Shown one piece after another: positions 9,121-17,154 of a stretch of DNA of 64,000 bases (positions are counted from its first letter, which is position 1; each line of letters begins with the position of its first letter). A program made the translations under genes and the position numbers. Source of the DNA: Actinomadura violacea (GTDB lineage: Bacteria > Actinomycetota > Actinomycetes > Streptosporangiales > Streptosporangiaceae); the NCBI RefSeq assembly GCF_017573465.1, contig NZ_JAGEPF010000019.1, positions 62,001-126,000 on the forward strand. Reading direction: 5' to 3'. The notes beneath the pieces were generated by a model. It was not told where the DNA came from. It saw only the letters and a list, made by a program, of their open reading frames with translations, and searched no databases.

Positions 9121-10335
9121 GTGGCGGACGACACCACCGGGGGAACGACGGGCCTCGACGCGGCGCTGTGGCGGTCCGTCGCCGTGTACCGCGCGCTGGC
9201 GCTGGTCTACGCCGCCGTCGTGATCGGCAAGAACTCCGGCGGCTACGCGCACCCGCTGGGCGGCTGGGCCGTCCTCGCGGTCCTGACCGTCTGGACGGGC
9301 GTCGCCACCCTGGCCTACCGGGACCCGGCCCGGCGCGGCTGGCCGCTCCTGGCCGCCGACCTCGCGATCGCGTTCGCGTGCATCCTCACGACCGCCTGGG
9401 TGGAGACGGCCCCGCACATCGCGGCGGGCCGCCCGACGCTGCCGGTGTCCTGGGTCGCCGCGGCCGTGCTGGCCTGGGCCGTCGAGGGCGGGCGGCGGGT
9501 CGGCGTCACCGCCGCGCTCGTGCTCGGCGTCGCGAACCTGCTGGTGCACGCCTTCGCCGGGACGGCCGGCGGGATGGGGAACACCACCCTGAACGGCATC
9601 GTGCTGCTGTTCCTCGCCGGCCTGGTCGTCGGGCAGGTGGTGCGGCTCGCGCGCGAGGCGGAGGCGCGGCTGGCCCGGGCCGTCGAGCTGGAGGCGGCGA
9701 CGCGGGAGCGCGAGCGGCTGGCGCGCCGTATCCACGACTCGGTGCTGCAGGTCCTGGCGATGGTGCAGCGGCGCGGCGGCGAGGCCGGCGGCGAGGCGGC
9801 CGAGCTGGGCCGGCTGGCGGGCGAGCAGGAGGCGGCGCTGCGCGCGCTGATCGGCGCCGGCCTCGCGCCCGGCGCCGGGGACGCGCCCGCCGGCGTGCCC
9901 GCGCCGCGCACCGGCACCGGCCCGGAACGCGCCGCCGACCTGCGGCCGCTGCTGACCGGCCAGGCGTCCGCCGCGGTGACCGTGTCGACCCCCGCGACGC
10001 CCGTGCCGGTGCCCGAGCACGACGCCCACGAGATCGCCGCGGCGGTCGCGGCCGCGCTGGACAACGTCCGGCGGCACTGCGGCGACGGCGCCCGCGCCTG
10101 GGTCCTGCTGGAGGACGGCCCCGGCGAGGTCACCGTCAGCGTCCGCGACGACGGGCCCGGCATGCCGCCCGGGCGCCTCGACGCCGCCGCCGCGGACGGC
10201 CGGCTCGGCGTCGAACAGTCCATCCGGGGCCGCGTCCGCGACCTCGGCGGCACCGTCTCGATCGTCTCCGCCCCCGGCGAGGGCACCGAGATCGAGATGA
10301 CCGTTCCGCGGGCGTCCGCGGCGTTTAAGGTGTGA
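9121..10335 (+). CDS. macS: MacS-family sensor histidine kinase
   Basis: This 404-residue kinase has an N-terminal membrane region with about five helices (residues 15-175), a HisKA_3-type dimerisation helix with the phospho-acceptor in RRIHDSVLQVLAMVQ near residue 205, and a C-terminal HATPase domain (VAAALDNVRRHC, VRDDGPGMPPG). This layout is that of MacS, which in Streptomyces acts with MacR in morphogenesis and antibiotic production. The downstream response regulator overlaps or abuts its stop. Confidence 0.88.
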   Translation: MADDTTGGTTGLDAALWRSVAVYRALALVYAAVVIGKNSGGYAHPLGGWAVLAVLTVWTGVATLAYRDPARRGWPLLAADLAIAFACILTTAWVETAPHIAAGRPTLPVSWVAAAVLAWAVEGGRRVGVTAALVLGVANLLVHAFAGTAGGMGNTTLNGIVLLFLAGLVVGQVVRLAREAEARLARAVELEAATRERERLARRIHDSVLQVLAMVQRRGGEAGGEAAELGRLAGEQEAALRALIGAGLAPGAGDAPAGVPAPRTGTGPERAADLRPLLTGQASAAVTVSTPATPVPVPEHDAHEIAAAVAAALDNVRRHCGDGARAWVLLEDGPGEVTVSVRDDGPGMPPGRLDAAAADGRLGVEQSIRGRVRDLGGTVSIVSAPGEGTEIEMTVPRASAAFKV

Positions 10336-10337
10336 TC

Positions 10338-11000
10338 GTGAGCGAGGTTCCGTTGAGGGTCATGGTCGTGGACGACCATCCGATGTGGCGCGAGGCCGTC
10401 GCCCGCGACCTCGCCGAGGCCGGGCACGAGGTCGTCGCCACCGCCGGGGAGGGCCGCACCGCCGTCCGCATCGCCGCCGCCGCGCGCCCCCGCGTCGCCG
10501 TCGTCGACCTCCAGCTGCCCGACATCTCCGGCGTCGAGGTCACCCGGTACCTCGCCGCGGCCGACCCGCCCGTCCGGGTGCTGGTGCTGTCGGCCAGCGG
10601 CGAGCAGCAGGACGTCCTGGAGGCGGTGAAGGCGGGCGCCACCGGCTACCTGCTCAAGTCCGCGGGCCGCGAGGAGTTCCTGGACGCGGTCCGCCGCACC
10701 GCCGACGGCGACGCGGTCTTCACCCCCGGCCTCGCCGGGCTCGTCCTCGGCGAGTACCGGCGGCTCGCCGCCGCGCCCGCCCGCGAGGACGACGACGCGC
10801 CGCGCCTCACCGACCGCGAGACCGAGGTGCTGCGGCTCGTCGCGAAGGGCCTGACGTACAAGCAGATCGCGCAGCGGCTCGTCCTGTCGCACCGCACCGT
10901 GCAGAACCACGTGCAGAACACCCTCGGCAAGCTCCAGCTCCACAACCGCGTCGAGCTCGTCCGCTACGCCATCGAGAAGGGCCTGGACGAGGAGGACTAG
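10338..11000 (+). CDS. macR: MacR-like NarL/FixJ response regulator
   Basis: The 220-residue product has a receiver domain (VVDDHPMWREAV at the N-terminus, phospho-acceptor Asp in VVDLQLPD, switch Lys in YLLKSAG) and a LuxR-type helix-turn-helix (LTDRETEVLRLVAKGLTYKQ). It is the partner of MacS. GTG 10338 is favoured because AAGG lies 7 bases upstream; GTG 10332, which overlaps the macS stop, adds two residues and cannot be excluded. Confidence 0.88.
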   Translation: MSEVPLRVMVVDDHPMWREAVARDLAEAGHEVVATAGEGRTAVRIAAAARPRVAVVDLQLPDISGVEVTRYLAAADPPVRVLVLSASGEQQDVLEAVKAGATGYLLKSAGREEFLDAVRRTADGDAVFTPGLAGLVLGEYRRLAAAPAREDDDAPRLTDRETEVLRLVAKGLTYKQIAQRLVLSHRTVQNHVQNTLGKLQLHNRVELVRYAIEKGLDEED

Positions 11001-11090
11001 GCCGGTTCCGGCCGCGCCCGCCCACAACTCCCGCCTGGACGCGTGCGTCTGATCCGCGACGACGACGCTCATCTGACGGGAGCACCTTCG

Positions 11091-12101
11091 GTGGACGAGA
11101 CGCTGTGGCTCCTCACGCTGCACTTCCTGATCGGGCTCGTGCTGGCCGCGGTCGTGTGGCGGCGGAGATCGGCCCTGGTGCGCGGCACGCCGCCGACGCG
11201 CGACCCGCACCCGTACGAGATCGCCTACCTGCAGGGCGGGGGACGCCACGCGATCGCCGCGTCGCTGGCGGCGCTGCGGACGGACGGCGCGGTCGACGCC
11301 CACGGCGACGGCCGGTTGACGGCGGCCCGCCCGCCGTCCGACGCGCCGCGCACCGCCGACCATCCGCTGGACGGCGCGGTCTTCACGGCGATCGCGGAGG
11401 AACGCGCCGGCACGCTCGCCGAGCTGACCGCCGACACGGGCGTGTCGTCCGCGCTCGACGGGCTCCGCGACGGCCTGATCGAGCAGGGACTGCTGATCCG
11501 CCTCGGGTTCCGGCCGGGGCTGTGGGCGAACCGGTGGCTCCTGCGCGGCTGGGTGCTCGCCGGCTTCGTGTACTTCTTCATGATCGACGACGCCTACGAC
11601 GACTTCCCGAAGGCGCTGATCGTGTTCGCGCCGCTCGCCGTCCTGTCCTGGGCGGCGATCCGGCTCGCGGCCGGCCACGGGCCGACGAAGGAGGGCGAGC
11701 GGGCCGTCGCGCAGGTCAGGTCGTCGAGCCCGCACCTCGACCCGGCGCAGGGCGCCTCCTACGACGGCCTGGCCGGCCCGGCGGTCGTCATGGGCGTCGC
11801 GCTGTTCGGCACGGCCGCGCTGATGGCGTTCGACGAGATGTTCGCGCAGACGGTCGGGCTCGGCCGCTACCTCCAGCTGACCGGGGTCGCGGCGAGCTCG
11901 GGCGGGTACACGGGCTCGGCCTGCTCTTCGTCCGCGATCGTCTGCTCGTCCGCTTCCTGCGGTGGCGGCGGCTCCGGGGGCGGCCACCACCACGGCTGCG
12001 GCTCAGGGGGCGGCCACCACGGCTGCGGCGGCGGCGGAGGGTGCGGAAGCAGCTGCGGCGGTGGCAGCAGTTGCGGCAGCAGCTGCGGGGGCGGGAGCTG
12101 A
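11091..12101 (+). CDS. TIGR04222-type membrane protein with Cys/Gly/His-rich tail
   Basis: This 336-residue protein begins with a membrane helix (LTLHFLIGLVLAAVVW), continues with a soluble winged-helix-like region containing HPYEIAYLQGGG, has two more hydrophobic segments (GWVLAGFVYFFMI and LIVFAPLAVLSWAAIRL), and ends with a tail of about 70 residues made of Gly, Ser, His and nine Cys (GCGSGG, HHGC, GSSCGGG repeats). The layout is that of the TIGR04222 family. GTG 11091 has GGGAG 8 bases upstream; GTG 11043 lacks one. The MNIO gene begins one base after the stop, so the Cys tail is a plausible substrate. Confidence 0.75.
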   Translation: MDETLWLLTLHFLIGLVLAAVVWRRRSALVRGTPPTRDPHPYEIAYLQGGGRHAIAASLAALRTDGAVDAHGDGRLTAARPPSDAPRTADHPLDGAVFTAIAEERAGTLAELTADTGVSSALDGLRDGLIEQGLLIRLGFRPGLWANRWLLRGWVLAGFVYFFMIDDAYDDFPKALIVFAPLAVLSWAAIRLAAGHGPTKEGERAVAQVRSSSPHLDPAQGASYDGLAGPAVVMGVALFGTAALMAFDEMFAQTVGLGRYLQLTGVAASSGGYTGSACSSSAIVCSSASCGGGGSGGGHHHGCGSGGGHHGCGGGGGCGSSCGGGSSCGSSCGGGS

Positions 12102-12102
12102 C

Positions 12103-12912
12103 ATGGACCTGGGCGTCGGCATCGGGTGGCGGCCGGAGATCGCCGGATTCGTGGGCGCGCTGCCCGGCCTGCGGTTCACCGAGGTGATCGCGGAGTCCGT
12201 GCACCCGGCGCACCCCGCCCCCGAACTCCTCGAACTGCGCGAGCGCGGCGCGGCGGTCGTCCCGCACGGGGTGAAGCTGTCGCTGGGCGGCGCGGAACCC
12301 GTCGCCGCCGACCGGGTCGCGCACCTGGCCGCCTGCGCCGAGGCGCTCGGATCGCCGCTGGTCAGCGAGCACGTCGCGTTCGTCCGCGCGGGCGGGATCG
12401 AGGCCGGGCACCTGCTGCCGGTGCCACGCACGCGGGCGGCGCTGGACGCGCTCACCGCCAACATCCGCCGCACCCGCGCCGAGCTGCCCGTCCCGCTCGC
12501 CGTCGAGCCCATCGCGACGCTCTTCGACTGGCCGGACGCCGAGTACACCGAGGGCGACTTCCTCACCGAACTGCTCGAACGCACCGACGCCCTGCTCCTG
12601 CTGGACGTCGCGAACGTGTACGCCAACGCCCGCAACCGCGGCGAGGACCCCGTCCGGCTGCTCGACCGGCTGCCGCTGGAGCGCGTCGCGTACTGCCATG
12701 TCGCGGGCGGCGTCGAGCAGGGCGGCCGCTACCACGACACGCACACCGCCGCCGTCCCGCGGGACGTCCTGGACCTGATCGCCGAACTGTGCGCGCGGCA
12801 CCGCCCGCCCGGCTTCCTGCTGGAACGCGACGGCCACTACCCGCCGATCGGCGAGATGCGCGCCGAGCTGGACGCGATCGCCGCCGCGTCCGGGATGGCG
12901 CCCGTCACATGA
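12103..12912 (+). CDS. DUF692/MNIO-family (multinuclear non-heme iron) oxidase
   Basis: The 269-residue protein is a TIM-barrel member of the DUF692 family. Several blocks hold candidate iron ligands: HGVKLSLGG, SEHVAF, AVEPIA, LLDVANVYANARN, YCHVAGG, DTHTA and LLERDGHYP. MNIO enzymes (for example MbnB and the bufferin maturase BufB) modify Cys or Asp residues of peptides with Fe and O2. The ATG follows the TIGR04222 stop by one base with GGGAG upstream, and the stop overlaps the next start (ATGA). The upstream Cys-rich tail is the obvious candidate substrate (inference). Confidence 0.87.
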   Translation: MDLGVGIGWRPEIAGFVGALPGLRFTEVIAESVHPAHPAPELLELRERGAAVVPHGVKLSLGGAEPVAADRVAHLAACAEALGSPLVSEHVAFVRAGGIEAGHLLPVPRTRAALDALTANIRRTRAELPVPLAVEPIATLFDWPDAEYTEGDFLTELLERTDALLLLDVANVYANARNRGEDPVRLLDRLPLERVAYCHVAGGVEQGGRYHDTHTAAVPRDVLDLIAELCARHRPPGFLLERDGHYPPIGEMRAELDAIAAASGMAPVT

Positions 12913-13469
12913 GCGCGGGCGGTGCGGGCGGCGCGGGCGGCGCGGGCGGTGCGGGCTCGGACGGCGGCTTCGACGCCGGGCTCGCGGCGGCGCAGGAGGC
13001 GCTGGTGCGGGCCATGGCGTCCGGCGGCCCGGTGCCCGCCGGGTTCGACGCCGCCGCGGTACGGGTCGCCGCGCACGGCGTCCTGCTGAAACGCGCCGGC
13101 GAGGTCGCCCGCGCATGGCCCGCGCTCGCCGCCTCCTACGGGACGGCCTGGAACGCGGAGTTCGCCGCGTGGGCGGCCGAACGCCCGACCCAGGGGTCCT
13201 TCCGGGACGGATGGGACTTCGCGCGGGCGCACTGGGACGGCCTCGCCGGGGAGGCCGCACGGGAACTGGCGTCCGCGGAGATCGTTTGGGCCTATGACGG
13301 CGCGTCGGCGCCGCGTCCACGGCGGGCGGCGGCACGGCGCGTGCCCGGGGGAGTGGCGGTGCGTTTCCGGGGAAGGGTCCGGATCATCGGGGGCCCGTCG
13401 CGCCGGCGCCGCGTCCCGCCGGACGGCGTGCCGCGGGGCGCCTCCGGAGGCTATGGTCTAGACCAATGA
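12909..13469 (+). CDS. SCO6045-like partner protein of the MNIO enzyme
   Basis: The 186-residue product starts with a Gly/Ala repeat, then has a helical region (LAAAQEALVRAM, VAAHGVLLKRAGEVARAWPA, SFRDGWDFARAHWDG, AEIVWAYDG) and a basic beta-like end (RRVPGGVAVRFRGRVRIIG). The arrangement of an N-terminal helical domain and the final RVPGG block resembles the HvfC/BufC-type partners that present precursors to MNIO enzymes, and I recall this actinobacterial family under the name SCO6045-like. It overlaps the MNIO gene by ATGA, so the three genes are translated together. About 27 terminal residues look like unconserved extension. Confidence 0.65.
   Translation: MSAGGAGGAGGAGGAGSDGGFDAGLAAAQEALVRAMASGGPVPAGFDAAAVRVAAHGVLLKRAGEVARAWPALAASYGTAWNAEFAAWAAERPTQGSFRDGWDFARAHWDGLAGEAARELASAEIVWAYDGASAPRPRRAAARRVPGGVAVRFRGRVRIIGGPSRRRRVPPDGVPRGASGGYGLDQ
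13454..13465. promoter_or_regulatory. Perfect 12-bp palindrome TGGTCTAGACCA (DasR dre-like)
   Basis: The palindrome overlaps the last codons of the SCO6045-like gene and lies about 56 bases upstream of the pfkA -10 box. It equals the core of the GntR/HutC-type site recognised by DasR (consensus ACTGGTCTAGACCAGT, from memory). DasR links aminosugar supply to metabolism; control of pfkA here is an inference. Confidence 0.5.
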
Positions 13470-13520
13470 CGGCACGCCGGGACGGCCGGCGAATGCCCTG
13501 CGTAGCCATGCCCTGACTAC

Positions 13521-13526
13521 TAGTCT
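13521..13526 (+). promoter_or_regulatory. -10 box (TAGTCT) of pfkA
   Basis: TAGTCT would set the transcription start near 13533, giving a leader of about 42 bases with the strong site GAGAAGGAG before the ATG at 13575. A GTG at 13533 also lies exactly six bases downstream. Confidence 0.5.
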
Positions 13527-13574
13527 GGCCATGTGAACCGAGGAGGGAGCCCGGTGGCGGGAGAAGGAGACGGC

Positions 13575-14600
13575 ATGCGAGTCGGAGTGCTCACCGGAGG
13601 TGGGGACTGCCCCGGACTGAACGCGGTCATCCGCGCGGTCGTCCGCAAGGGCGTGCAGGTCTTCGGCTACGAGTTCGTGGGCTTCCGGGCCGGCTGGCGC
13701 GGCCCCCTCGAAGGCGACACCGTCGCCCTCGACGTCCAGGCCGTGCGCGGCATCCTGCCCCGCGGCGGGACCATCCTCGGCTCGTCCCGGACCAACCCGG
13801 TCAAGGTCGAGGGCGGCGTCGAACGGATCAAGGACAACCTCGCCGGCCTCGGCGTCGACGCCCTGATCGCCATCGGCGGCGAGGACACCCTCGGCGTCGC
13901 CCGCGAGCTGTACGAGAGCGGCGTCAACGTCGTCGGCGTCCCGAAGACGATCGACAACGACCTCAACGCCACCGACTACACCTTCGGGTTCGACACCGCG
14001 GTGAACATCGGCATGGAGGCCGTCGACCGGCTGCACACCACCGCCGAGAGCCACCACCGCGCGCTGATCTGCGAGGTCATGGGCCGGCACGCGGGCTGGA
14101 TCGCGCTGCACGTCGGCATGGCCGCCGGCGCCAACGTCATCCTCATCCCCGAGCGGCCCTTCGACATCGACAAGGTCGTCGAGTACGTCGAGAGCCGGTT
14201 CAAGACCCGGTACGCGCCGATCATCGTCGTGTCCGAGGGCGCGCACCCGATGGACGGGCAGATGCAGCTGCAGACCGGCGAGCGCGACGCGTTCGGGCAC
14301 GTCCGGCTCGGCGGCATCGGCCAGGCCCTCGCCGACGAGATCGAGAAGCGCACCGGCAAGGAGGCCCGCGCCACCGTGCTCGGCCACATCCAGCGCGGCG
14401 GCACCCCCACCGCGTTCGACCGCGTCCTCGCCACCCGCTTCGGCCTCCAGGCCATCGACGCCGTCCGCGACGGCGACTACGGCAAGATGGTCGCGCTCCA
14501 GGGCACCGACATCGTCCGCGTCGGCCTCGACGAGGCGACCAAGGAGCTCAAGACCGTCCCGCTGGAGCGCTACGCCGAGGCCGAGGTCTTCTTCGGCTGA
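13575..14600 (+). CDS. pfkA: 6-phosphofructokinase with PPi-type signature residues
   Basis: The 341-residue enzyme phosphorylates fructose 6-phosphate. It has GVLTGGGDCPGLNAVIR at the N-terminus, TIDNDLNATDYTFGFDTA around residue 130, MGRHAGWIAL and GHIQRGGTPTAFDR. The residue at position 104 is Asp (GGEDT) and at 124 is Lys (PKTIDND). In classical ATP-PFKs these are Gly and Gly; Asp104/Lys124 marks PPi-dependent enzymes such as that of Amycolatopsis methanolica. PPi dependence is therefore likely but untested. ATG 13575 follows a strong ribosome binding site; in-frame upstream codons are not conserved. Confidence 0.9.
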   Translation: MRVGVLTGGGDCPGLNAVIRAVVRKGVQVFGYEFVGFRAGWRGPLEGDTVALDVQAVRGILPRGGTILGSSRTNPVKVEGGVERIKDNLAGLGVDALIAIGGEDTLGVARELYESGVNVVGVPKTIDNDLNATDYTFGFDTAVNIGMEAVDRLHTTAESHHRALICEVMGRHAGWIALHVGMAAGANVILIPERPFDIDKVVEYVESRFKTRYAPIIVVSEGAHPMDGQMQLQTGERDAFGHVRLGGIGQALADEIEKRTGKEARATVLGHIQRGGTPTAFDRVLATRFGLQAIDAVRDGDYGKMVALQGTDIVRVGLDEATKELKTVPLERYAEAEVFFG

Positions 14601-14615
14601 ACCCGTCCCTCCCGC

Positions 14616-14689
14616 CGGGAACAGGCATTCCGGGTCGCGATGTTGCATTCGGTGGGCCACACTGGAGGCCGCCCCTTGACCTGTTCCCG
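14616..14689 (+). repeat. Inverted repeat spanning the pfkA-thiI gap
   Basis: CGGGAACAGG (14616-14625) and CCTGTTCCCG (14680-14689) are perfectly complementary and the second arm touches the thiI ribosome binding site (GGGAGG). It could fold in RNA or serve as a terminator for pfkA; the loop of 54 bases argues for caution. Confidence 0.4.
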
Positions 14690-14704
14690 CCGGGAGGACC
14701 ACGC

Positions 14705-15937
14705 ATGACCACGCTCGAGACCGCGCCCGCGGACGTCCGGGAGCAGTCCCCGGTCGACGGGGAGCCGTGCGTGCTGCTCAAACTCGGCGAGGTCGTCCTC
14801 AAGGGCAAGAACCGCGAGCTGTTCGAGCGCCGCCTCGCCGACAACGTCCGGCAGGCCGTCCGCCCCATCGCCCGCGTCGACGTCGTCCGCCGGCACGGCG
14901 TGTTCATCGTCCGCAAGCACGACGCCGACCTCGCCACCATGGAGCGCGTCGCGCAGCGGATCACCGACGTCATGGGCATCGTGTGGGCGCACCGCGCCTG
15001 GCGGGTCGGCAAGGACCTCGCCAGCGTCGAGCGCGCCGCCCTCGAGCTCATGGACGGCCGCACCGGCACGTTCGCCGTCCGGTCCCGGCGCCGCGACAAG
15101 CGGTTCCCGCTGACCTCCATGGAGCTCGACCGGCACATCGGCGCCCTCGTCGCCGACCGCTACGGGCAGGCCGTCCGGCTCAAGGACCCGCAGCACACCC
15201 TGTCGATCGAGGTCGACCGCGACGAGGTGTTCGTCTACTCCGGCGGCCTGCCCGGCCAGGGCGGCCTGCCCGTCGGGATGAGCGGCCGCGGCCTCGTGCT
15301 CATGTCCGGCGGCATCGACTCGCCCGTCGCCGCGTACCGGATGATGCGCCGCGGCCTGCGCGTCGACTACCTGCACTTCTCCGGCATGCCGTTCACCGGC
15401 CCCGAATCGATCTACAAGGCGTACGCGCTGGTCCGCGAGCTCGACAAGTTCCAGAACGGGTCCCGGCTGTTCGTCGTCCCGTTCGGCAAGGCCCAGCAGC
15501 AGATCAAGTCGTCCGGCGCCGACCGGCTCGCGGTGATCGCGCAGCGCCGCCTCATGCTGCGCACCGGCGAGGTCCTCGCCCGCCGCCTGCGCGGCTCCGC
15601 GCTGATCACCGGCGACGCGCTCGGCCAGGTCTCCAGCCAGACCCTCGCCAACATCACCGCCCTCGACGACGCCGTCGAGCTGCCCATCCTGCGCCCGCTC
15701 GTCGGCATGGACAAGATCGAGATCATGGACCAGGCGCGCCGCATCCGCACCCTGACCATCTCCGAACTGCCCGACGAGGACTGCTGCACGATGCTCGCGC
15801 CCCGCCGCGCCGAGACCCGCGCCAAGATCGACGACCTCCGCCAGATCGAGAAGCGCCTCGACGTCGACGAGCTCGCCGACCAGCTCGCCGAATCCGTCCA
15901 GGAACACCGCCCCGTCTACGGCGACCAGCAGGCTTGA
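14705..15937 (+). CDS. thiI: tRNA 4-thiouridine synthase / thiamine sulfurtransferase ThiI
   Basis: This 410-residue enzyme adenylates and thiolates U8 of tRNA, and in some bacteria also helps sulfur transfer for the thiazole of thiamine. It has the N-terminal ferredoxin-like/THUMP region (LLKLGEVVLKGKNRELFERR), the PP-loop SGGIDSPVAAYRMM near residue 200, and a C-terminal DEDCC motif with the conserved acceptor-side cysteine. The rhodanese domain of the enterobacterial enzyme is absent, which is normal for Gram-positives. ATG 14705 has GGGAGG upstream. Confidence 0.9.
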   Translation: MTTLETAPADVREQSPVDGEPCVLLKLGEVVLKGKNRELFERRLADNVRQAVRPIARVDVVRRHGVFIVRKHDADLATMERVAQRITDVMGIVWAHRAWRVGKDLASVERAALELMDGRTGTFAVRSRRRDKRFPLTSMELDRHIGALVADRYGQAVRLKDPQHTLSIEVDRDEVFVYSGGLPGQGGLPVGMSGRGLVLMSGGIDSPVAAYRMMRRGLRVDYLHFSGMPFTGPESIYKAYALVRELDKFQNGSRLFVVPFGKAQQQIKSSGADRLAVIAQRRLMLRTGEVLARRLRGSALITGDALGQVSSQTLANITALDDAVELPILRPLVGMDKIEIMDQARRIRTLTISELPDEDCCTMLAPRRAETRAKIDDLRQIEKRLDVDELADQLAESVQEHRPVYGDQQA

Positions 15938-15968
15938 TCGCACCGCCCTCGGCGGTCGGGCCCTGGGG

Positions 15969-16086
15969 GCCCTCCCTTCAACGGGCGGTGCGGCGATCGC
16001 TGCATCGCTCCGGCTCGCCCAGGGGCTCGCTGCGCGATCAGATTCTCGCTTCGCTCGAATCCGGCTTCGCACGCGATCGCAACGTT
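15969..16086. repeat. Dispersed intergenic repeat, copy 1 (core 15991-16086)
   Basis: The 96-base core is bounded by GCGATCGC at both ends and matches 25388-25483 with only three substitutions; a weaker match extends about 20 bases to the left. The copy fills most of the 247-base gap between the convergent genes thiI and DUF5954. Nothing else is recognisable in the gap. Confidence 0.85.
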
Positions 16087-16184
16087 GAGGTCGTCTGCGG
16101 CTGGGCTTATGACGTGCGCCCCTTGCTGTTGGCGCGGGGTTGCGGCCTTCTGCCGTCACACCTTGCGGTCGGCGGTTTGGTGGG

Positions 16185-17117
16185 TCAGGGGGTATCGAAG
16201 TCGGTGGGGCGGGGCGGCTCCGGGCCCTGGGGGCCCATGAGGGTGATGCGCTCGATGCGGACGATCCGGAAGCGGCGGCCGGCTACGGCGATGCCATTGC
16301 GGCGGGGCTCGTCCGCGAGCAGTTCGGCGGCCTCCGCGTAGGCGTCGGCATCGGTCTCGGCGAGGGCCTCCACGGCGGGGGCGATGTCGCGCAGGTAGCC
16401 GATGAGGGAGTCGCGGGCGCGCTGCGGGGTGGCGTGCAGGCGGCCGACGGGGCGCCAGCGGCGCTCGCGGCCCGGCACGCCGCCGCCGCGCTCGGCGACG
16501 GTGAACGCGGGCGCCAGCGCGACGGGCGTGAGGAACGCGCCGGACGGCTCGTTCCCGCTGACCGCCGCCGCGTCCAGCACCTGGCACAGCAGCTCGGCGG
16601 TGGCGAGGTCGGACCCGGCGCCCTCGCCGGACAGCAGGTCGTAGGGGCGGCGGTAGGAGTCCGGGACGGACGCCGGCCGCGGGTCGGGGTCGCTCGGGCG
16701 GGGCGGCTCCGGGCCGTCCGGGCCGGTCCGCACCAGCTGCTCGACCCGCACGATCGCGAACCGGCGGCCGGCCGCCGCCACCGCGTCGCACGGGCCGGTC
16801 CGCAGCGCCGCCGCCGCACCCCGGAACTCGCGCGCGGTCTCCTCGCCGAGCCCGGCGGCGCGGTCGTCGAGATGGTCGGCGAGCAGCTCGCGGGCGCCCT
16901 GCGGCAGCGGGTCCGGCGGGCAGACGACCTGCCAGCCGCCGGAAACCCGCTCCGCGGCGGTGAACAGCGGCCCGACCGCCACCAGCTCGGGGTAGGCGGC
17001 GAGGGAGCGGCAGGCGTCGGCCAGCATCACGGCGGCGACCGGGTCGACGCCGTCCAGGTCCTCCGGGAACAGCCGTCCCCCGGCGTCGCCATCGCCCATC
17101 GTCATGCCGGACATCAT
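16185..17117 (-). CDS. DUF5954 family protein with two tandem repeats
   Basis: The 310-residue soluble product consists of two related halves. Each ends in a near-identical block: RFAIVRVEQLVRTGPDGPEPP near residue 122 and RFRIVRIERITLMGPQGPEPP close to the C-terminus. This block is the hallmark of the actinobacterial DUF5954 family, of unknown role. Starts at 17117 or 17114 are equally possible, with a G-rich ribosome binding site. Its promoter region contains a dre-like palindrome. Confidence 0.75.
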   Translation of the reverse strand: MMSGMTMGDGDAGGRLFPEDLDGVDPVAAVMLADACRSLAAYPELVAVGPLFTAAERVSGGWQVVCPPDPLPQGARELLADHLDDRAAGLGEETAREFRGAAAALRTGPCDAVAAAGRRFAIVRVEQLVRTGPDGPEPPRPSDPDPRPASVPDSYRRPYDLLSGEGAGSDLATAELLCQVLDAAAVSGNEPSGAFLTPVALAPAFTVAERGGGVPGRERRWRPVGRLHATPQRARDSLIGYLRDIAPAVEALAETDADAYAEAAELLADEPRRNGIAVAGRRFRIVRIERITLMGPQGPEPPRPTDFDTP

Positions 17118-17142
17118 CCTCGCCGCCCCCCGATCTGGCGAG

Positions 17143-17154
17143 TGGTTCAGACCA
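17143..17154. promoter_or_regulatory. Imperfect dre-like palindrome TGGTTCAGACCA
   Basis: It differs at two of 12 positions from the perfect site at 13454-13465 and lies 26 bases upstream of the DUF5954 start, overlapping the 3' end of the EamA gene. A second site for the same GntR-type regulator is possible. Confidence 0.3.
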
